64,000 nt of DNA from DATMGU01 sp035555315 (GCA_035555315.1 DATMGU010000047.1:1-64000); one strand, 5' to 3'. Positions 9,001-18,147 are shown, numbered from the stretch's first letter. Program-made: numbers and translations. Notes: generated by a model from the letters alone, not told the origin.

Positions 9001-10305
9001 GGCGAAGGCACCGCGCCGCGCCTCGACATCGGCGAGCATCTGGCGGGCCTGGATCTGATCCTTGTGCGGCGTTTTCAGCAACGCGATCAGGATCGCTTCC
9101 GCCCGAGCCAGGTTGTTCTGGCTACGCGCTGCGCGCGCATCGGCGAGGCCGCCATAGAACGTCGCCGCATCCAACGCCTCGGACCATTTGGCGCGATCGG
9201 CCGGCTGTGCCGCGACCGCCCGCTCGAGCAGCGCGCGGGCTTCGCCGAACCGCCCCTCGCGCAGGCGCACCACACCCAGCCCGCCCAGCGCATCCGGATC
9301 GTTCGGCTTTAGCTTCAGCGTCTTTTCGAACTCGGTGGCGGCGGTTTGCGCCTCGCCATGTTTCAGCGCATCGAAGCCTTCCATCCTGGCTTGGTCGCCG
9401 GCATCCTGCGGTGAGGCGACGGCTGGATTGAGGGCGATCTGCAGCTTCTTCTGGACCTCGGCATCGCCCGGCACACGGGCGAGATACTCGTCGTAGAACG
9501 GCCGGTCCTTGGGTGTCGCGCCTAGCCATAACAGGCCTTGCCGAAGGGCTGTATTCGCCTCGGTGCCGACCGAACTATCGGCGACCAATCTCGACAGGAT
9601 CTTGATGCCGTCTCGACGCGTGGCCTCCCGATAGGTCAGCACCCGGCCATAGGCCAGCTTGATCAGCGGCGAAGGGTCGCTGGCTTGCAGCCGCGCCAAC
9701 CCGTCTTTCGCCTCGTCATAGCCCTGATCGGTGCCGGCGAGCGTCTGGTAATATTCGAGCTGCAGGGCAGGGGTCGGCGTCGCACCCTTGAAGGCCTGCT
9801 GATAGCGCTGCACGGCGCTGGCGGCATTGCCCGTCTGCGCCAGGCGACGGGCGTCATTGACATCCGCCTGATCGATCTTGCCGACGCTGATGGCGTTGGC
9901 CAGGGTCGCGATGCGCGGATCGCTCGGCGCCACCTGCTTGAAGCGATCGAGGTATTGCTGCGCCGCGGCGCCACCGCCGCGCTGTGCTTCCAGCATACCG
10001 GCTTGATAAAGCGCATCCGGCTGAGTGGGATTGCTCGCCAGCAGGCGTGCCAGCGCCTCCAATGCTTGCTGGGGCCGATCGCGCAGACGCCAATAATCCG
10101 CCTGCTCGAGCAGGATGGTTTCGGCCGGCGTGGTGGCGGCCCAGGCGATTGCTATGGGCGATACGGTCGCCAACAGCAAACCCATGCCCAACACCGTTGC
10201 GTGACGTCTCACGGGCGAGCCTCCCGAGGCAATAGGGCGAACCGATCCGACACCGGTGCGCCAGACGGCGGTCAACGCCGTCAAGGATTTTACGAGCCGC
10301 GTCAT
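6094..10305 (-). CDS. bcsC: cellulose synthase operon protein C: TPR periplasmic scaffold plus outer-membrane porin
   Basis: BcsC carries the glucan from the periplasm across the outer membrane. The 1403-residue protein has a signal sequence near residues 35-57 (MGLLLATVSPIAIAWA), about 800 residues of TPR repeats (blocks such as DPDALGGLGVVRLREGRFGEA and YPNNPQLYYLSAQIARSDG), a Pro/Ala/Asp-rich low-complexity linker (about 840-1020), and a C-terminal beta-barrel domain (about 1050-1403) rich in alternating polar and aromatic residues (TGGYYNITGTNV, FGQGGYFSPQNYANLSFP). It ends in a short hydrophilic tail. The start overlaps the bcsAB stop by ATGA. Roughly 35 residues precede the signal core, so a later start is possible. 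Confidence 0.95.
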   Translation of the reverse strand: MTRLVKSLTALTAVWRTGVGSVRPIASGGSPVRRHATVLGMGLLLATVSPIAIAWAATTPAETILLEQADYWRLRDRPQQALEALARLLASNPTQPDALYQAGMLEAQRGGGAAAQQYLDRFKQVAPSDPRIATLANAISVGKIDQADVNDARRLAQTGNAASAVQRYQQAFKGATPTPALQLEYYQTLAGTDQGYDEAKDGLARLQASDPSPLIKLAYGRVLTYREATRRDGIKILSRLVADSSVGTEANTALRQGLLWLGATPKDRPFYDEYLARVPGDAEVQKKLQIALNPAVASPQDAGDQARMEGFDALKHGEAQTAATEFEKTLKLKPNDPDALGGLGVVRLREGRFGEARALLERAVAAQPADRAKWSEALDAATFYGGLADARAARSQNNLARAEAILIALLKTPHKDQIQARQMLADVEARRGAFAAAETQYRAILAQKPNDTDAAVGLYNALVRQNRANEAMQLAERMNPDDRARVSAGLDKSKAELSRAEAKAAEAAHNDLAAMTAYQRALVADPNSPWLRLDFARFLARQGETDQARSMMAALDANPAPDAAEAQAIFASEQDRPSDALALLDRIPANKRNADVKKLRDQLVTKQAIRQAVALADAGRQPEARAMLGQLAAAPPQSAEKTSLVAAAFADIGDNAAALQTVRNGMGSGRQRVSASQSIEYLKVLSKTGQQAEAQAYIRQLDRDPTLSPADRSALEQVKVGMVAQRANALTDRGDYAGAYDVLAPQLSASSNDKTLLMSMARVYQAGKRPAEALQIYQSVLQTSPRDIDAIRGAIGAAIDVKDLKTARTILTDGIAYYPNNPQLYYLSAQIARSDGDTRAAIRDLETAQNLNRQQNPNPDGSMAPGQSGVRNQLPPNPFRSTQNPSSNSRSALPDDDDHADRQAMADTAPRANVAQLPRDDADIPTAPGPQVADASGAATAGAVQVADAPYPLTPYDPAAPTPRRRVTAQPRNLSTPPDPTYYGTDTYQPVPANAPSQVFGAQPANNPPAPRSSLDRDIERSLEELRAQASPTIEGQFVYRGRDGEAGLGQLTSLGANVIGSTPLGRGTARVTVSPEMIESGTPANDTNTLRRIGSNSLLTNPAQPGDSRNWGVGLNGAYSIGPLTVDVGTTPLGFAKSNLVGGVSFTPTIFNPETRLILEGSRRAVTESVLSYAGMRDPGQNGQVFGAVVKNGGKLGLAYDNGDFGAYGTGGYYNITGTNVATNNNVEVNVGTFIRPYRTDTDSLKVGVNLNYLNYDKNLSYFTFGQGGYFSPQNYANLSFPIEYEGKSGRFSYDVTVSPGIQTFNQKSVAYYPNNPNLQAQLVAAAATDSTIKTAYAAHSSTGFGIGASAKLEYQVDPKTVVGGKASFDNTRDYSETTLMVYLRRAFSWGSGVASNSDTLR

Positions 10306-13300
10306 CGGGAAGACGACCTCAGCCGCGTGGTCGCGATCCGCTTCAGCAGGCCGTAGAGCATGATCGAGATCAAGGCGACGCCGATCAGCGTGAACACGAT
10401 GAGTGCCAGTGGCTTATCCGCCAGCAGATAACGGATCCGCGTGGTGAACGGCAGCACGCCCGAGGTGTAGGTATCGCCGACCCGGAAACTGGTGATCTTG
10501 TCGCCATTCAAGATCGTGAGATCGCCTTGGACGCCGGGATTGAGATCGCGGGAGCGGAAGGTATTGACCAGCTGGGTGAGGTTCTCCGGCTTGGCACCGA
10601 CGATCATGACCGCGCTGCGTCCCTGCGCGAGCGGCGATTGCAGGGCGATCAGGGCGCCGAAATCGGTGCCGGCCGAAGCCAGAACCTGACTGGCGGAATC
10701 CCGGTCCGAGGCACCGCCGTTCCAGTCGAGTGCCGTGAAGACCCGCTCCATGGTGGTCGAGACCTGGGCGCGCAACTGCCCGTTCTCCACCTTGAGGTGA
10801 CTATACGGCGCCCAATTGGTGGCGAGTGGTTGTTTGGCAAAGGTGCCGATGACGACGACATCCTTATTCACGACCGAATTGATCGCGTCCGGTCGGATGA
10901 CCGTGGATCGCAAGACCGGATAGCCGGTCGAATCGCCGAAGGTTCCCATCAGATCGAGATAGGCTTCGACATCCGACTGGGTCGGCTGATCGACCATGAC
11001 GACCGCCGCCTCGCCGAGATCGGCGAACTTGGTCATCGGAAAGCCGGTATTGGCGAAATAGGCGAGGTTGGGCAGGGTCGTGTAGTGCTGCACATCCGAT
11101 AGATCGATGGTCGAATCCGGGTCGATCGAACTGATGATGTTCGTCGGCAGGATGTCCTGGCACTCGCCTTTGCGGTGCGGCTTCAGGTCGTAATAGAACT
11201 GCAGCTGGTTCTGACCGAAAAACAGGAAGGGCGGGATCTCGACCGCACCCTCGTTCAAGGTGAAATCCGGCGCCAGCGGGTCCCTGACCCCAAGCGCCGT
11301 GTCGTCGGTCAGCGGCAGACTCTTCAGGTAGGAGTTGTTGACCGAGACGTCGAGGCGGGAGGTCGGCTTGTCGAGCCAGTCGCCGGCAGGGAACCGATAG
11401 CGCGTTTTCAGCGGAATGCCGGCGTTGCGCCAGATGAACAGGTCGGGCGCGCTGTGGAAATTGACGGTGAGCACACCCGGGTTGATGCCCACGCCTTGAA
11501 GATCGGTCGGTTGCACGATCTCGCCCAGCCGGACCGGCCGGTCCGACGCAAGCCAGCGCGGTGCGTCATAAGCCTTGCGCTGCGCCAGCACCGGTGTGCC
11601 GACCACCGAGCTTTGACCGCTGAGCGCGGTGCTGCCGAGCGTCAGGGTCTGGGCGGCGACGCGCAGCTCCTCGGGGGTGCGGCCCATCACCAGCAGCAGC
11701 TTGCCCATCGTACTGTTCGGGTTGGCGATCACGGCCAGCGTCGGGCCATCGATCCGCGGCAGCGTCAGCCCGGCCGGCCGCTCCGTCGGAGTCGCGAACA
11801 CCACCGCGTTGTCCTGCGGGATCGCGTCGAAGGATACCGGGAAGGTGGCACCCTTGGATTGGGCGATGCTGCCGAACCAGGACGAGACGATGCCGGCCGC
11901 TTGCAGCGTGGGATTGGACGGCGCCGACGAGAAGACGAAGGGAAGCGACAGCGGCCGCATATCGCGCTTGTCGTAGAACGGCAACGGCAACGCGGCGAGA
12001 TCATTCTGCTGGGGCAGCCGCTCGACATCCATCTGGATGAACGAGTTGTTGCTGACGACGCTCCACAGGCTGGAATGCAGCGGGTCCTCGCACGCCGTGG
12101 TGTAGTGGCCGACGAAGTGCAGGCCGATGCGGTTGTCCTCCTGGAAGAACACCGGGTTGATCGGCAGGTTGACCGAGGTGCCGTCGGCCTTGTCGCGGGC
12201 CAGCATGATGGTGCTGACGACTTCGCCGTTCATCAGCACGACCAATTGGCTGAGATCGGGCAGCAACGACGGCGAATAGGCGAAGGACAGGTTCACTTTG
12301 GCGCCGGTCACGACCTCGTCGCGGCGGATCGAGAAGGGCAGGCTCGCATCGCCGGACACGCCGAGAAGGCGGATCGGCGCCTGCGCGCCGAGATCGCGGA
12401 AACTGAACACTTCCTGGTTCACGTTGGGCGAGCCGGGGCGCGCCGGGCCCGGAGCCGCCTTGCTGAGGCCGGTGGTCGTCGCCGAGGCCGCCGGAGCGGG
12501 CGGAGACGTAACCGTCGGAGACGGCCCTTGCTGGAGCGGCGTTGGCGGCGTCTGGGCGATCTGTTGGCTCGGGACCATCGATTGCTGGAGCTCGGCGCGC
12601 CGCAGGGCATCGAGATCCGCGTCGGCGGGGCTCTGACGACCCCGCGGTTGGGCCTGAGCGATCTGGATCGGTGTGGTCGGACCCGAAGAGAGCGTATCGG
12701 ACGAGGGTTGCGCGGCGGCCGGGCCGGCCAGCACGGCGATACCGAAGGCCACCAGGATCGAGGTCAACACGCGGGGACGAATCATCAGGGGCTCAACCTC
12801 AGGGACGCTCGGTGCCGCGGTCGTCGCGGCGACCGGTGTCGCGGCGGGATCCATACCAGGCGCTGCGACCGGTCTCGGCGCGCGCCGCTTTCTGCTGCCC
12901 AACATCTCGACGATCACGCGTAAAATCTCCCCGAAGGCTCGCATCGGCTTGTCGGCGGGTCGATCTTCCCAATCCATCCACGCGTCGGCCCGGCCGAGCA
13001 CCGTGCGGACCAGATCCCGACGGGCGCCCATCGACAATTCGTCGAAGGCGATCCGCAACTCGTCTTCGTTCCAAGACACGATACGGGCCGGCACGAGCGC
13101 CGGCGTGATCCCGGTGCTGAACTCCACATCGATCAGATCATCGTCGATATACCCTTCGGGCTTGCGCAGCTTGAATAGTCCGCCGCCCATCGACAGGTCG
13201 ATCGATCGGGTCACCAGCGTCTGGCCGCCGGCTAGATAAATAATCGCCGACACCGCCGTCTTGACGCGCACGGTCTTGCGGATCTGTCGCTTTTCCCGGG

Positions 13301-14975
13301 CGACGGCGATCGAGGCGAGCAGCGTGATCATGTTGAACACCGACCAAGCCACGTTGAGCATCAGCACCTGGATCTCGTCGATCGGCAGGTCGTAGATGAA
13401 CAGGCGGATCATGCCGGCGACGAGGCCGATCGCAAGGATCGACGAGATGATGATGTGCGGTCGCACGACCTTGAAATCGAAGAAATCCTTTTCGAGCAAG
13501 CCACCCTTTTCGGTGACGTTGAACTTGCCCTTTTTCGGGTTCCACAGGGTCATCAGGGTCGGCTTCAGGATCGCGAAGGCGAGGGAGCTTTCGTAGATCT
13601 CGCCCCAGAACGAATGGCGATACTTGCCCTGGATGCGTGAGTTGGTGACCGTCGAATGCACCAGATGCGGCCCTGCATAGATGAGCACCGACAAGGCGCT
13701 GGCCGCGATGATGTTCTGATCGAACAGCAAATAGGCGAGCGGCGCGGTCAGAAACACGATGCGCGGCACCGCGAAGAAAAAGTGCATCATCGCATTCAGA
13801 TAGCAAAGCCGCTGGCCCAAGCTCAGGTTGGGCCCGAACAGCGGATTGTCGATACGGAAGATCTGCACCATGCCGCGCGCCCACCGCATGCGCTGACCGA
13901 CATGCAGCGCCAGGCGCTCCGTCGCGAGGCCGGCTGCCATGGGCAGTTTCAGATAGGCCGAGTCAAAGCCGGCGCGGTGCAGTTTCAGGGCGGTATGGGC
14001 GTCTTCGGTCACCGTCTCGACCGCGAAGCCGCCGATCGCCTCGATCGAGCTGCGCCGCAGGATGGCGCAGGACCCGCAGAAGAACGCCGCGTTCCAGAAG
14101 TCGTTGCCATCCTGAACGTGGCTGTAGAACAGCAGCCCTTCGTTCGGAATATTCGCCACCTCGGCCAGGTTGCGCTCGAACGGATCGGGCGAATAGAAAT
14201 GGTGGGGCGTCTGGATCAGCGCCAGATTCTTGTTATGCCCGAACCAACCCATAGTCATCTGCAGGAACGAACGGGTCGGCACGTGGTCGCAGTCGAAGAT
14301 CGCGATGAACTCGCCTTCGGTCCGTCTCAGCGCCGCGTTGAGGTTGCCCGCCTTGGCGTGCTGGTTGTCGGCGCGGGTGATGTAGCCGGCGCCGGAGCGA
14401 ATGGCGAACTGCTCGAATTCCTCCCGTCGACCGTCATCCAGGATATAGACGTTCACCCGATCGTGCGGATAGTCGATGCACTGCGCGGCGAGCACGGCGT
14501 CGGCCACGATCGAGAGGGATTCGTTATAGGTCGGGATGAAGATATCGACCGTCGGCCAAGCGGCGATGTCCGCCGGCATGGCGATCGGCTCGCGGTTAAG
14601 CGGGCGCACCGTCTGGAAATAGCCCAATACCAGGACCAGCCAGGCGTAGATCTCGGCCAGAAACAGACCGACACCGAAAAACGCCTCGACATAGGTTTCG
14701 AAGACCATGGTTTCGGTCAAGCGCCACCAGATGTACCGGGTCGATACGACGATCGAGAGGGTGATCAACACCAGCGTGGTGCCCGGATTTTCAAAGCGCT
14801 TGAGCAGCAGCATCGCGATGATCGTCAAGACGGCGAACAATGCCTGCGATCGGAAGTCCAGCGGCGTTACCACCACCAGGGTCAAGCAGATAGCCCCCAG
14901 GATCAGGGTGATCAACAGGCCGATGCCGGTCGACAGCCTTGTCAGGAGGTTGAGTCGGTGGACCAGGTTCGTCAT
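10302..14975 (-). CDS. bcsAB: fused cellulose synthase catalytic subunit and BcsB (AcsAB type)
   Basis: This single 1557-residue reading frame joins the GT2 synthase BcsA (about 1-700) to the periplasmic BcsB (about 731-1557). Synthase motifs are D180/D181 in YILDDGRR, DCD at 228-230, TED at 323-325 and QRMRW at 361-365, set among about eight membrane helices. A PilZ c-di-GMP domain follows, with RKTVR at 566-570 and DLSMGG at 593-598, so activity should need c-di-GMP. At residue 731 a Met begins a sequence like a cleavable signal peptide (IRPRVLTSILVAFGIAV...AAAQ), followed by BcsB ending in a membrane helix and a basic tail. The fusion resembles Komagataeibacter AcsAB, which is processed into two polypeptides. 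The start overlaps the bcsQ stop (ATGA). Confidence 0.95.
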   Translation of the reverse strand: MTNLVHRLNLLTRLSTGIGLLITLILGAICLTLVVVTPLDFRSQALFAVLTIIAMLLLKRFENPGTTLVLITLSIVVSTRYIWWRLTETMVFETYVEAFFGVGLFLAEIYAWLVLVLGYFQTVRPLNREPIAMPADIAAWPTVDIFIPTYNESLSIVADAVLAAQCIDYPHDRVNVYILDDGRREEFEQFAIRSGAGYITRADNQHAKAGNLNAALRRTEGEFIAIFDCDHVPTRSFLQMTMGWFGHNKNLALIQTPHHFYSPDPFERNLAEVANIPNEGLLFYSHVQDGNDFWNAAFFCGSCAILRRSSIEAIGGFAVETVTEDAHTALKLHRAGFDSAYLKLPMAAGLATERLALHVGQRMRWARGMVQIFRIDNPLFGPNLSLGQRLCYLNAMMHFFFAVPRIVFLTAPLAYLLFDQNIIAASALSVLIYAGPHLVHSTVTNSRIQGKYRHSFWGEIYESSLAFAILKPTLMTLWNPKKGKFNVTEKGGLLEKDFFDFKVVRPHIIISSILAIGLVAGMIRLFIYDLPIDEIQVLMLNVAWSVFNMITLLASIAVAREKRQIRKTVRVKTAVSAIIYLAGGQTLVTRSIDLSMGGGLFKLRKPEGYIDDDLIDVEFSTGITPALVPARIVSWNEDELRIAFDELSMGARRDLVRTVLGRADAWMDWEDRPADKPMRAFGEILRVIVEMLGSRKRRAPRPVAAPGMDPAATPVAATTAAPSVPEVEPLMIRPRVLTSILVAFGIAVLAGPAAAQPSSDTLSSGPTTPIQIAQAQPRGRQSPADADLDALRRAELQQSMVPSQQIAQTPPTPLQQGPSPTVTSPPAPAASATTTGLSKAAPGPARPGSPNVNQEVFSFRDLGAQAPIRLLGVSGDASLPFSIRRDEVVTGAKVNLSFAYSPSLLPDLSQLVVLMNGEVVSTIMLARDKADGTSVNLPINPVFFQEDNRIGLHFVGHYTTACEDPLHSSLWSVVSNNSFIQMDVERLPQQNDLAALPLPFYDKRDMRPLSLPFVFSSAPSNPTLQAAGIVSSWFGSIAQSKGATFPVSFDAIPQDNAVVFATPTERPAGLTLPRIDGPTLAVIANPNSTMGKLLLVMGRTPEELRVAAQTLTLGSTALSGQSSVVGTPVLAQRKAYDAPRWLASDRPVRLGEIVQPTDLQGVGINPGVLTVNFHSAPDLFIWRNAGIPLKTRYRFPAGDWLDKPTSRLDVSVNNSYLKSLPLTDDTALGVRDPLAPDFTLNEGAVEIPPFLFFGQNQLQFYYDLKPHRKGECQDILPTNIISSIDPDSTIDLSDVQHYTTLPNLAYFANTGFPMTKFADLGEAAVVMVDQPTQSDVEAYLDLMGTFGDSTGYPVLRSTVIRPDAINSVVNKDVVVIGTFAKQPLATNWAPYSHLKVENGQLRAQVSTTMERVFTALDWNGGASDRDSASQVLASAGTDFGALIALQSPLAQGRSAVMIVGAKPENLTQLVNTFRSRDLNPGVQGDLTILNGDKITSFRVGDTYTSGVLPFTTRIRYLLADKPLALIVFTLIGVALISIMLYGLLKRIATTRLRSSSR

Positions 14976-15772
14976 GAGCCACGCATCTCGAAATAGTGGG
15001 GCCTCGCCTGCTGCCTCATCTTGAGAAGGGCATCGACCCGCTTGGCGATCACGGTGTAATCCTCGGTGGCACCGCTTCCCGGCGCGAACTCCGCGACCAG
15101 CTGCTGGCAGGCGATTGCTTCGGCGACGGCCTCGTCCTGGTGGACGGTGCCCAGCATCTCATCGCCGATCTTCGTCTTCAGGATGTCCTGAACGCCGCGA
15201 TTCAGGCGTCGCCGCAGATCGACTTGATTGATGATGTAGGAAATCGGCACCGCGCCGGGCCGGCCGATATCGGTGTAGAACTGGCCAGCCTGGATCTTCG
15301 GCAATTGCGCGATCGAGGCCGCGTCCGACAACAGCACCGCGATTTTGACGGCTGCCAACGGTTCGATCTCGGTAAGGTAGGGAGACGGTCCGGGCGGGGT
15401 ATCCGCGATCACCAGCAATTCCGGGTCTCGCATCAGGCTCTCCAGCCGCTCCGGCAGCCATGTCGGGGTTTCCCGCAGGAATGCTTGGAAACGAAGATTA
15501 TCGTTATTGGTGATGGTGCCGAACGGCAGGATGGCGATGCCGGATGGCGTCAATCGGCAAATCTCCGGCCAGGACCGATTGCGCAGGACTGGCGTCGCGA
15601 GCCCATCGGTATGGCTGAGCGGAATAGCGAAATGCAGCCGCAGCAAATTCTGCAGGTCGAAATCGACGACGACAACTCTCCAGCCGAGATGTGCCAGGCG
15701 ATCGGCGATGTTGGCTGCGAGAGTGGTCTTGCCGACCCCGCCCTTTGGCGAAGCGAAGGTCACCAAGGGCAT
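14972..15772 (-). CDS. bcsQ: cellulose biosynthesis protein BcsQ, MinD/ParA-like ATPase
   Basis: The 266-residue P-loop ATPase has the deviant Walker A motif SPKGGVGKTT (residues 8-17), VVVVDFDLQN as the switch/Walker A' region and LLVIADTPPG as Walker B. BcsQ is known from enterobacteria to help locate and activate the cellulose synthase complex. Its start overlaps the stop of the preceding gene (TAATG) and its stop overlaps the bcsAB start (ATGA), so the genes are tightly coupled. Placement inside the operon, not the fold alone, supports BcsQ over a partition ParA. Confidence 0.9.
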   Translation of the reverse strand: MPLVTFASPKGGVGKTTLAANIADRLAHLGWRVVVVDFDLQNLLRLHFAIPLSHTDGLATPVLRNRSWPEICRLTPSGIAILPFGTITNNDNLRFQAFLRETPTWLPERLESLMRDPELLVIADTPPGPSPYLTEIEPLAAVKIAVLLSDAASIAQLPKIQAGQFYTDIGRPGAVPISYIINQVDLRRRLNRGVQDILKTKIGDEMLGTVHQDEAVAEAIACQQLVAEFAPGSGATEDYTVIAKRVDALLKMRQQARPHYFEMRGS

Positions 15773-16590
15773 TAGCGTAACCGATCAAAAACGGCGCCGA
15801 GCGCCGTCGATCCGCCGGTGGGCGGAGCGACGTCGCCCTTCAGGCGACTAAAGATTTGTCCGAGCAATACGGGGGAGGGTTCCGACGGCGCCGTTACCGG
15901 GCGAGGCGCCGGCTGCGGCGCAGTCGCTGACCTGATCCGCTGCGCGAATGCCCGAGGCGATGGCGCCGTCTGGGACATGTCCCCCTGGAAGACGTCGGCC
16001 CGGAGGATATCGGCCTGGTGGACGCCGACCTGGAAGACGGGGCGCGGCTGGGGGGTAAAGCGCAAAGGCGCTGCGCGCCATTCCGGTTCCGCGGGCGCCG
16101 GTGGGAATACTCCCGACACCACCTCAGGCGGCGTGTGGGCAGGCGGTTCGGGAAACACGTCCGCGACGCTCCGGCGGGGGTGGGGCGCCACCCGTGCCAT
16201 CGCCGCGGCGACGGCGGCGAGCGGATCATTGTCGAATTCACTGGGGGAAGTGTCGTCCGACGGCATGGAATTGTTGCCGACGACATAGCTCGGCGCCGTC
16301 GTGGGAGCTGAAACCCGTTCGCGATGCGGGGGCAGGCCGGTCGGCATGTCGAATGGCACGGGATGGCGGGCGCCGGCCCCGATTTGGCGATCCACGACTT
16401 GATGATCCACGCCCTGAGCGGCGCCGGCCACCGCCGATGACGTCCCGCCCGTCAAAGTATTGACGGTTTGAAGCAGATGCCAATGCGCCGCTGCCTCATC
16501 GCTACTGAAAGGTACGGGGAATTCCTGATAAACCATGTCGGACCGTCCAATTCGCGTGAGCAAATTAACGATGTCAGCTGATTCGGTCAT
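15772..16590 (-). CDS. BcsP/BcsR-like cellulose operon protein
   Basis: This is the first gene of the operon, 272 aa. Only the N-terminus is recognisable: DIVNLLTRIGRSDMVYQEF followed by an AAAHWHLLQTVN segment resembles the short BcsR/BcsP module (helix, then a tyrosine-acid motif, then a W-L-L block), which in other bacteria partners BcsQ. The rest (about 90-272) is Pro/Ala-rich and probably disordered. I chose the ATG at 16590 over the GTG one codon upstream; an AGG lies about seven bases before it. Adjacent bcsQ supports the assignment. Calling it bcsP rather than bcsR is inference. Confidence 0.65.
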   Translation of the reverse strand: MTESADIVNLLTRIGRSDMVYQEFPVPFSSDEAAAHWHLLQTVNTLTGGTSSAVAGAAQGVDHQVVDRQIGAGARHPVPFDMPTGLPPHRERVSAPTTAPSYVVGNNSMPSDDTSPSEFDNDPLAAVAAAMARVAPHPRRSVADVFPEPPAHTPPEVVSGVFPPAPAEPEWRAAPLRFTPQPRPVFQVGVHQADILRADVFQGDMSQTAPSPRAFAQRIRSATAPQPAPRPVTAPSEPSPVLLGQIFSRLKGDVAPPTGGSTALGAVFDRLR

Positions 16591-16593
16591 CAC

Positions 16594-17331
16594 GTGACCT
16601 CGTCATCATTTGCTGTGACCTGTTTGCATCGCGGATTCCACATGCTTATCGAATGGGCTGCCAGGGTCATACGTAAGTGGATCAACATGTCCGTCATCGA
16701 TAGCTGATCTTGAGAATTTCAACAATCTGGTTTTCTGCGGCCGTTTGGCGCAAGTGACGATTTCTCTGTAATTATGACGTATATCGTCTAATTTTAATGA
16801 TTATATTGGTTAATATTTCATGATAATTTGCTCATATAGTAAAAAAATTCGACATTTTTTGTGCCGTATATTAAAATTTAGGTCTTCTGCCCATTCATGA
16901 TTTTTGATTAATTATTTAAAATTAACGAATTTTTAATATATTATGATTTTTGTGTATCTATATTGTTACGATTATCCCCATAAAAACCCCATTTGTTATT
17001 CAAAAATCAATCTGTTCGTCACCAGAAAACTTCCATGAAGCGATAATTCTGGTCAATAATCGACGTAATATTGATTGGAGTTGGCACAATTCGCGCCGTT
17101 GCGGATTTTTCATTTTGAATTCGGAGTATTCCTCAGATGGTTGGAGGCATCGTTCCGGTCGACATGGCGATGCGAACTGGTCGCGCCGGCGGCTAAGATG
17201 CCGTTTCGGATGATGTTTTCACCGACTTCGGCGAGACTCGAAAAATAGTCGCACCGGCTGGTCGGGACAGGGCAGGGGGTTGCGACGGGCCGGCCGCGTG
17301 CTTACGATCACCCGGGCGGGCTGAGAGAGCC
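16594..17331. promoter_or_regulatory. AT-rich non-coding region upstream of the cellulose operon
   Basis: This 738-bp stretch holds no convincing gene. From about 16700 to 17150 it is far richer in A and T than anything else in the window, with long A- and T-runs (for example seven A at 16841-16847 and six T at 16855-16860, forming a short hairpin). An 87-codon frame at 16950-17213 has no ribosome site and unnatural composition, so I do not call it. The region probably holds the bcs operon promoter and may bind a xenogeneic silencer (MucR/Ros or H-NS-like). That is inference from composition and position only. Confidence 0.5.
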
Positions 17332-17406
17332 GCCCCTGTAGCACAGTGGTAGTGCAGCGGTTTTGTAAACCGAAGGTCGCGGGTTCAAATCCTGCCGGGG
17401 GCACCA
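17332..17406 (+). tRNA. tRNA-Thr (anticodon TGT)
   Basis: A complete cloverleaf can be drawn. The seven-base acceptor stem GCCCCTG pairs with CGGGGGC, and the gene ends in ACCA, so CCA is encoded. The D-loop contains AGTGGTAG, the anticodon arm is CGGTT-TTGTAAA-(A)CCG with anticodon TGT, and the T arm is GCGGG-TTCAAAT-CCTGC. TGT reads ACA, giving threonine. Confidence 0.95.
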
Positions 17407-17422
17407 CTCTTTAGCCTGCTCT

Positions 17423-17893
17423 TCAGCGCGGGAACAGCAACGCGCCGCGGGCGTGAAGCAGCACCGCGGATAGGTCCCAGGGGGCTATGCGATCCAGCGC
17501 CGCGGCCTCTTCCGGGGTAAACAGGGCTTTGTCCGCCCCTTCCGTCTGAACCATGCGATCGATTTCGTCCAGCCGGACGCGGACCGTGAAGAACCACATT
17601 TCGACGATACGGCCGGACGGCATCCGGTGGATCGACTCCATCAGCCTGGCATAATCGGTCGCGGTGAAGCCGAGTTCCTCGCGCAGCTCGCGCACCAGGG
17701 CCGTGGCGGGGCTTTCGCCCGGTTCGAGGCCGCCGCCGAACAGTGCCCAATGCCCCGGCACCGCGATGCCGGGCTTGTCGTCGCGCAGCTGCAGCAGGTA
17801 TCGGCCATCTTCGGCGACAATCACCGCGACGGCGACGGCGCGGTCCGGCGCGCGCCGCAGCGAGGCGCGTTCGATATCGAAGGGCGAAGACAT
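17423..17893 (-). CDS. NUDIX hydrolase
   Basis: The 156-residue protein has a full Nudix box (G-x5-E-x7-REL-x-EELGF) beginning at GGGLEPGESP and ending REELGF near residue 75. The metal-binding glutamates are present, so it is probably active on a nucleoside-diphosphate-linked compound; the substrate cannot be predicted. A strand motif, AVAVAVIVAEDGRYLLQLR, precedes the box. The gene lies between two tRNA genes and reads against both. Confidence 0.88.
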   Translation of the reverse strand: MSSPFDIERASLRRAPDRAVAVAVIVAEDGRYLLQLRDDKPGIAVPGHWALFGGGLEPGESPATALVRELREELGFTATDYARLMESIHRMPSGRIVEMWFFTVRVRLDEIDRMVQTEGADKALFTPEEAAALDRIAPWDLSAVLLHARGALLFPR

Positions 17894-18071
17894 CGGGCGG
17901 GGTCCTGGAGCGGGGAGAGAGATCGAGGAGCGGATGGGCTTGGGTAAAACCCTAGCTCAGAATCCTGGAATTGTCCGCTTTGAGCGGCGTTGGACAATCG
18001 GTTGTCACCGACGCCCAAAGCGGCCTCGACAAAGCCGATCGCGTTTGCTACACACCGCGCCTCGCGAGAGC

Positions 18072-18147
<76 letters not shown>

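Noticed and set aside
14972..15772. ParA partner for the phage ParB-like protein
   Set aside because: This MinD/ParA-like gene is embedded in the cellulose operon outside the prophage and fits BcsQ.
16950..17213. 87-codon open frame in the AT-rich region
   Set aside because: No ribosome site, odd composition and no family resemblance; AT-rich DNA gives few stops in some frames by chance.
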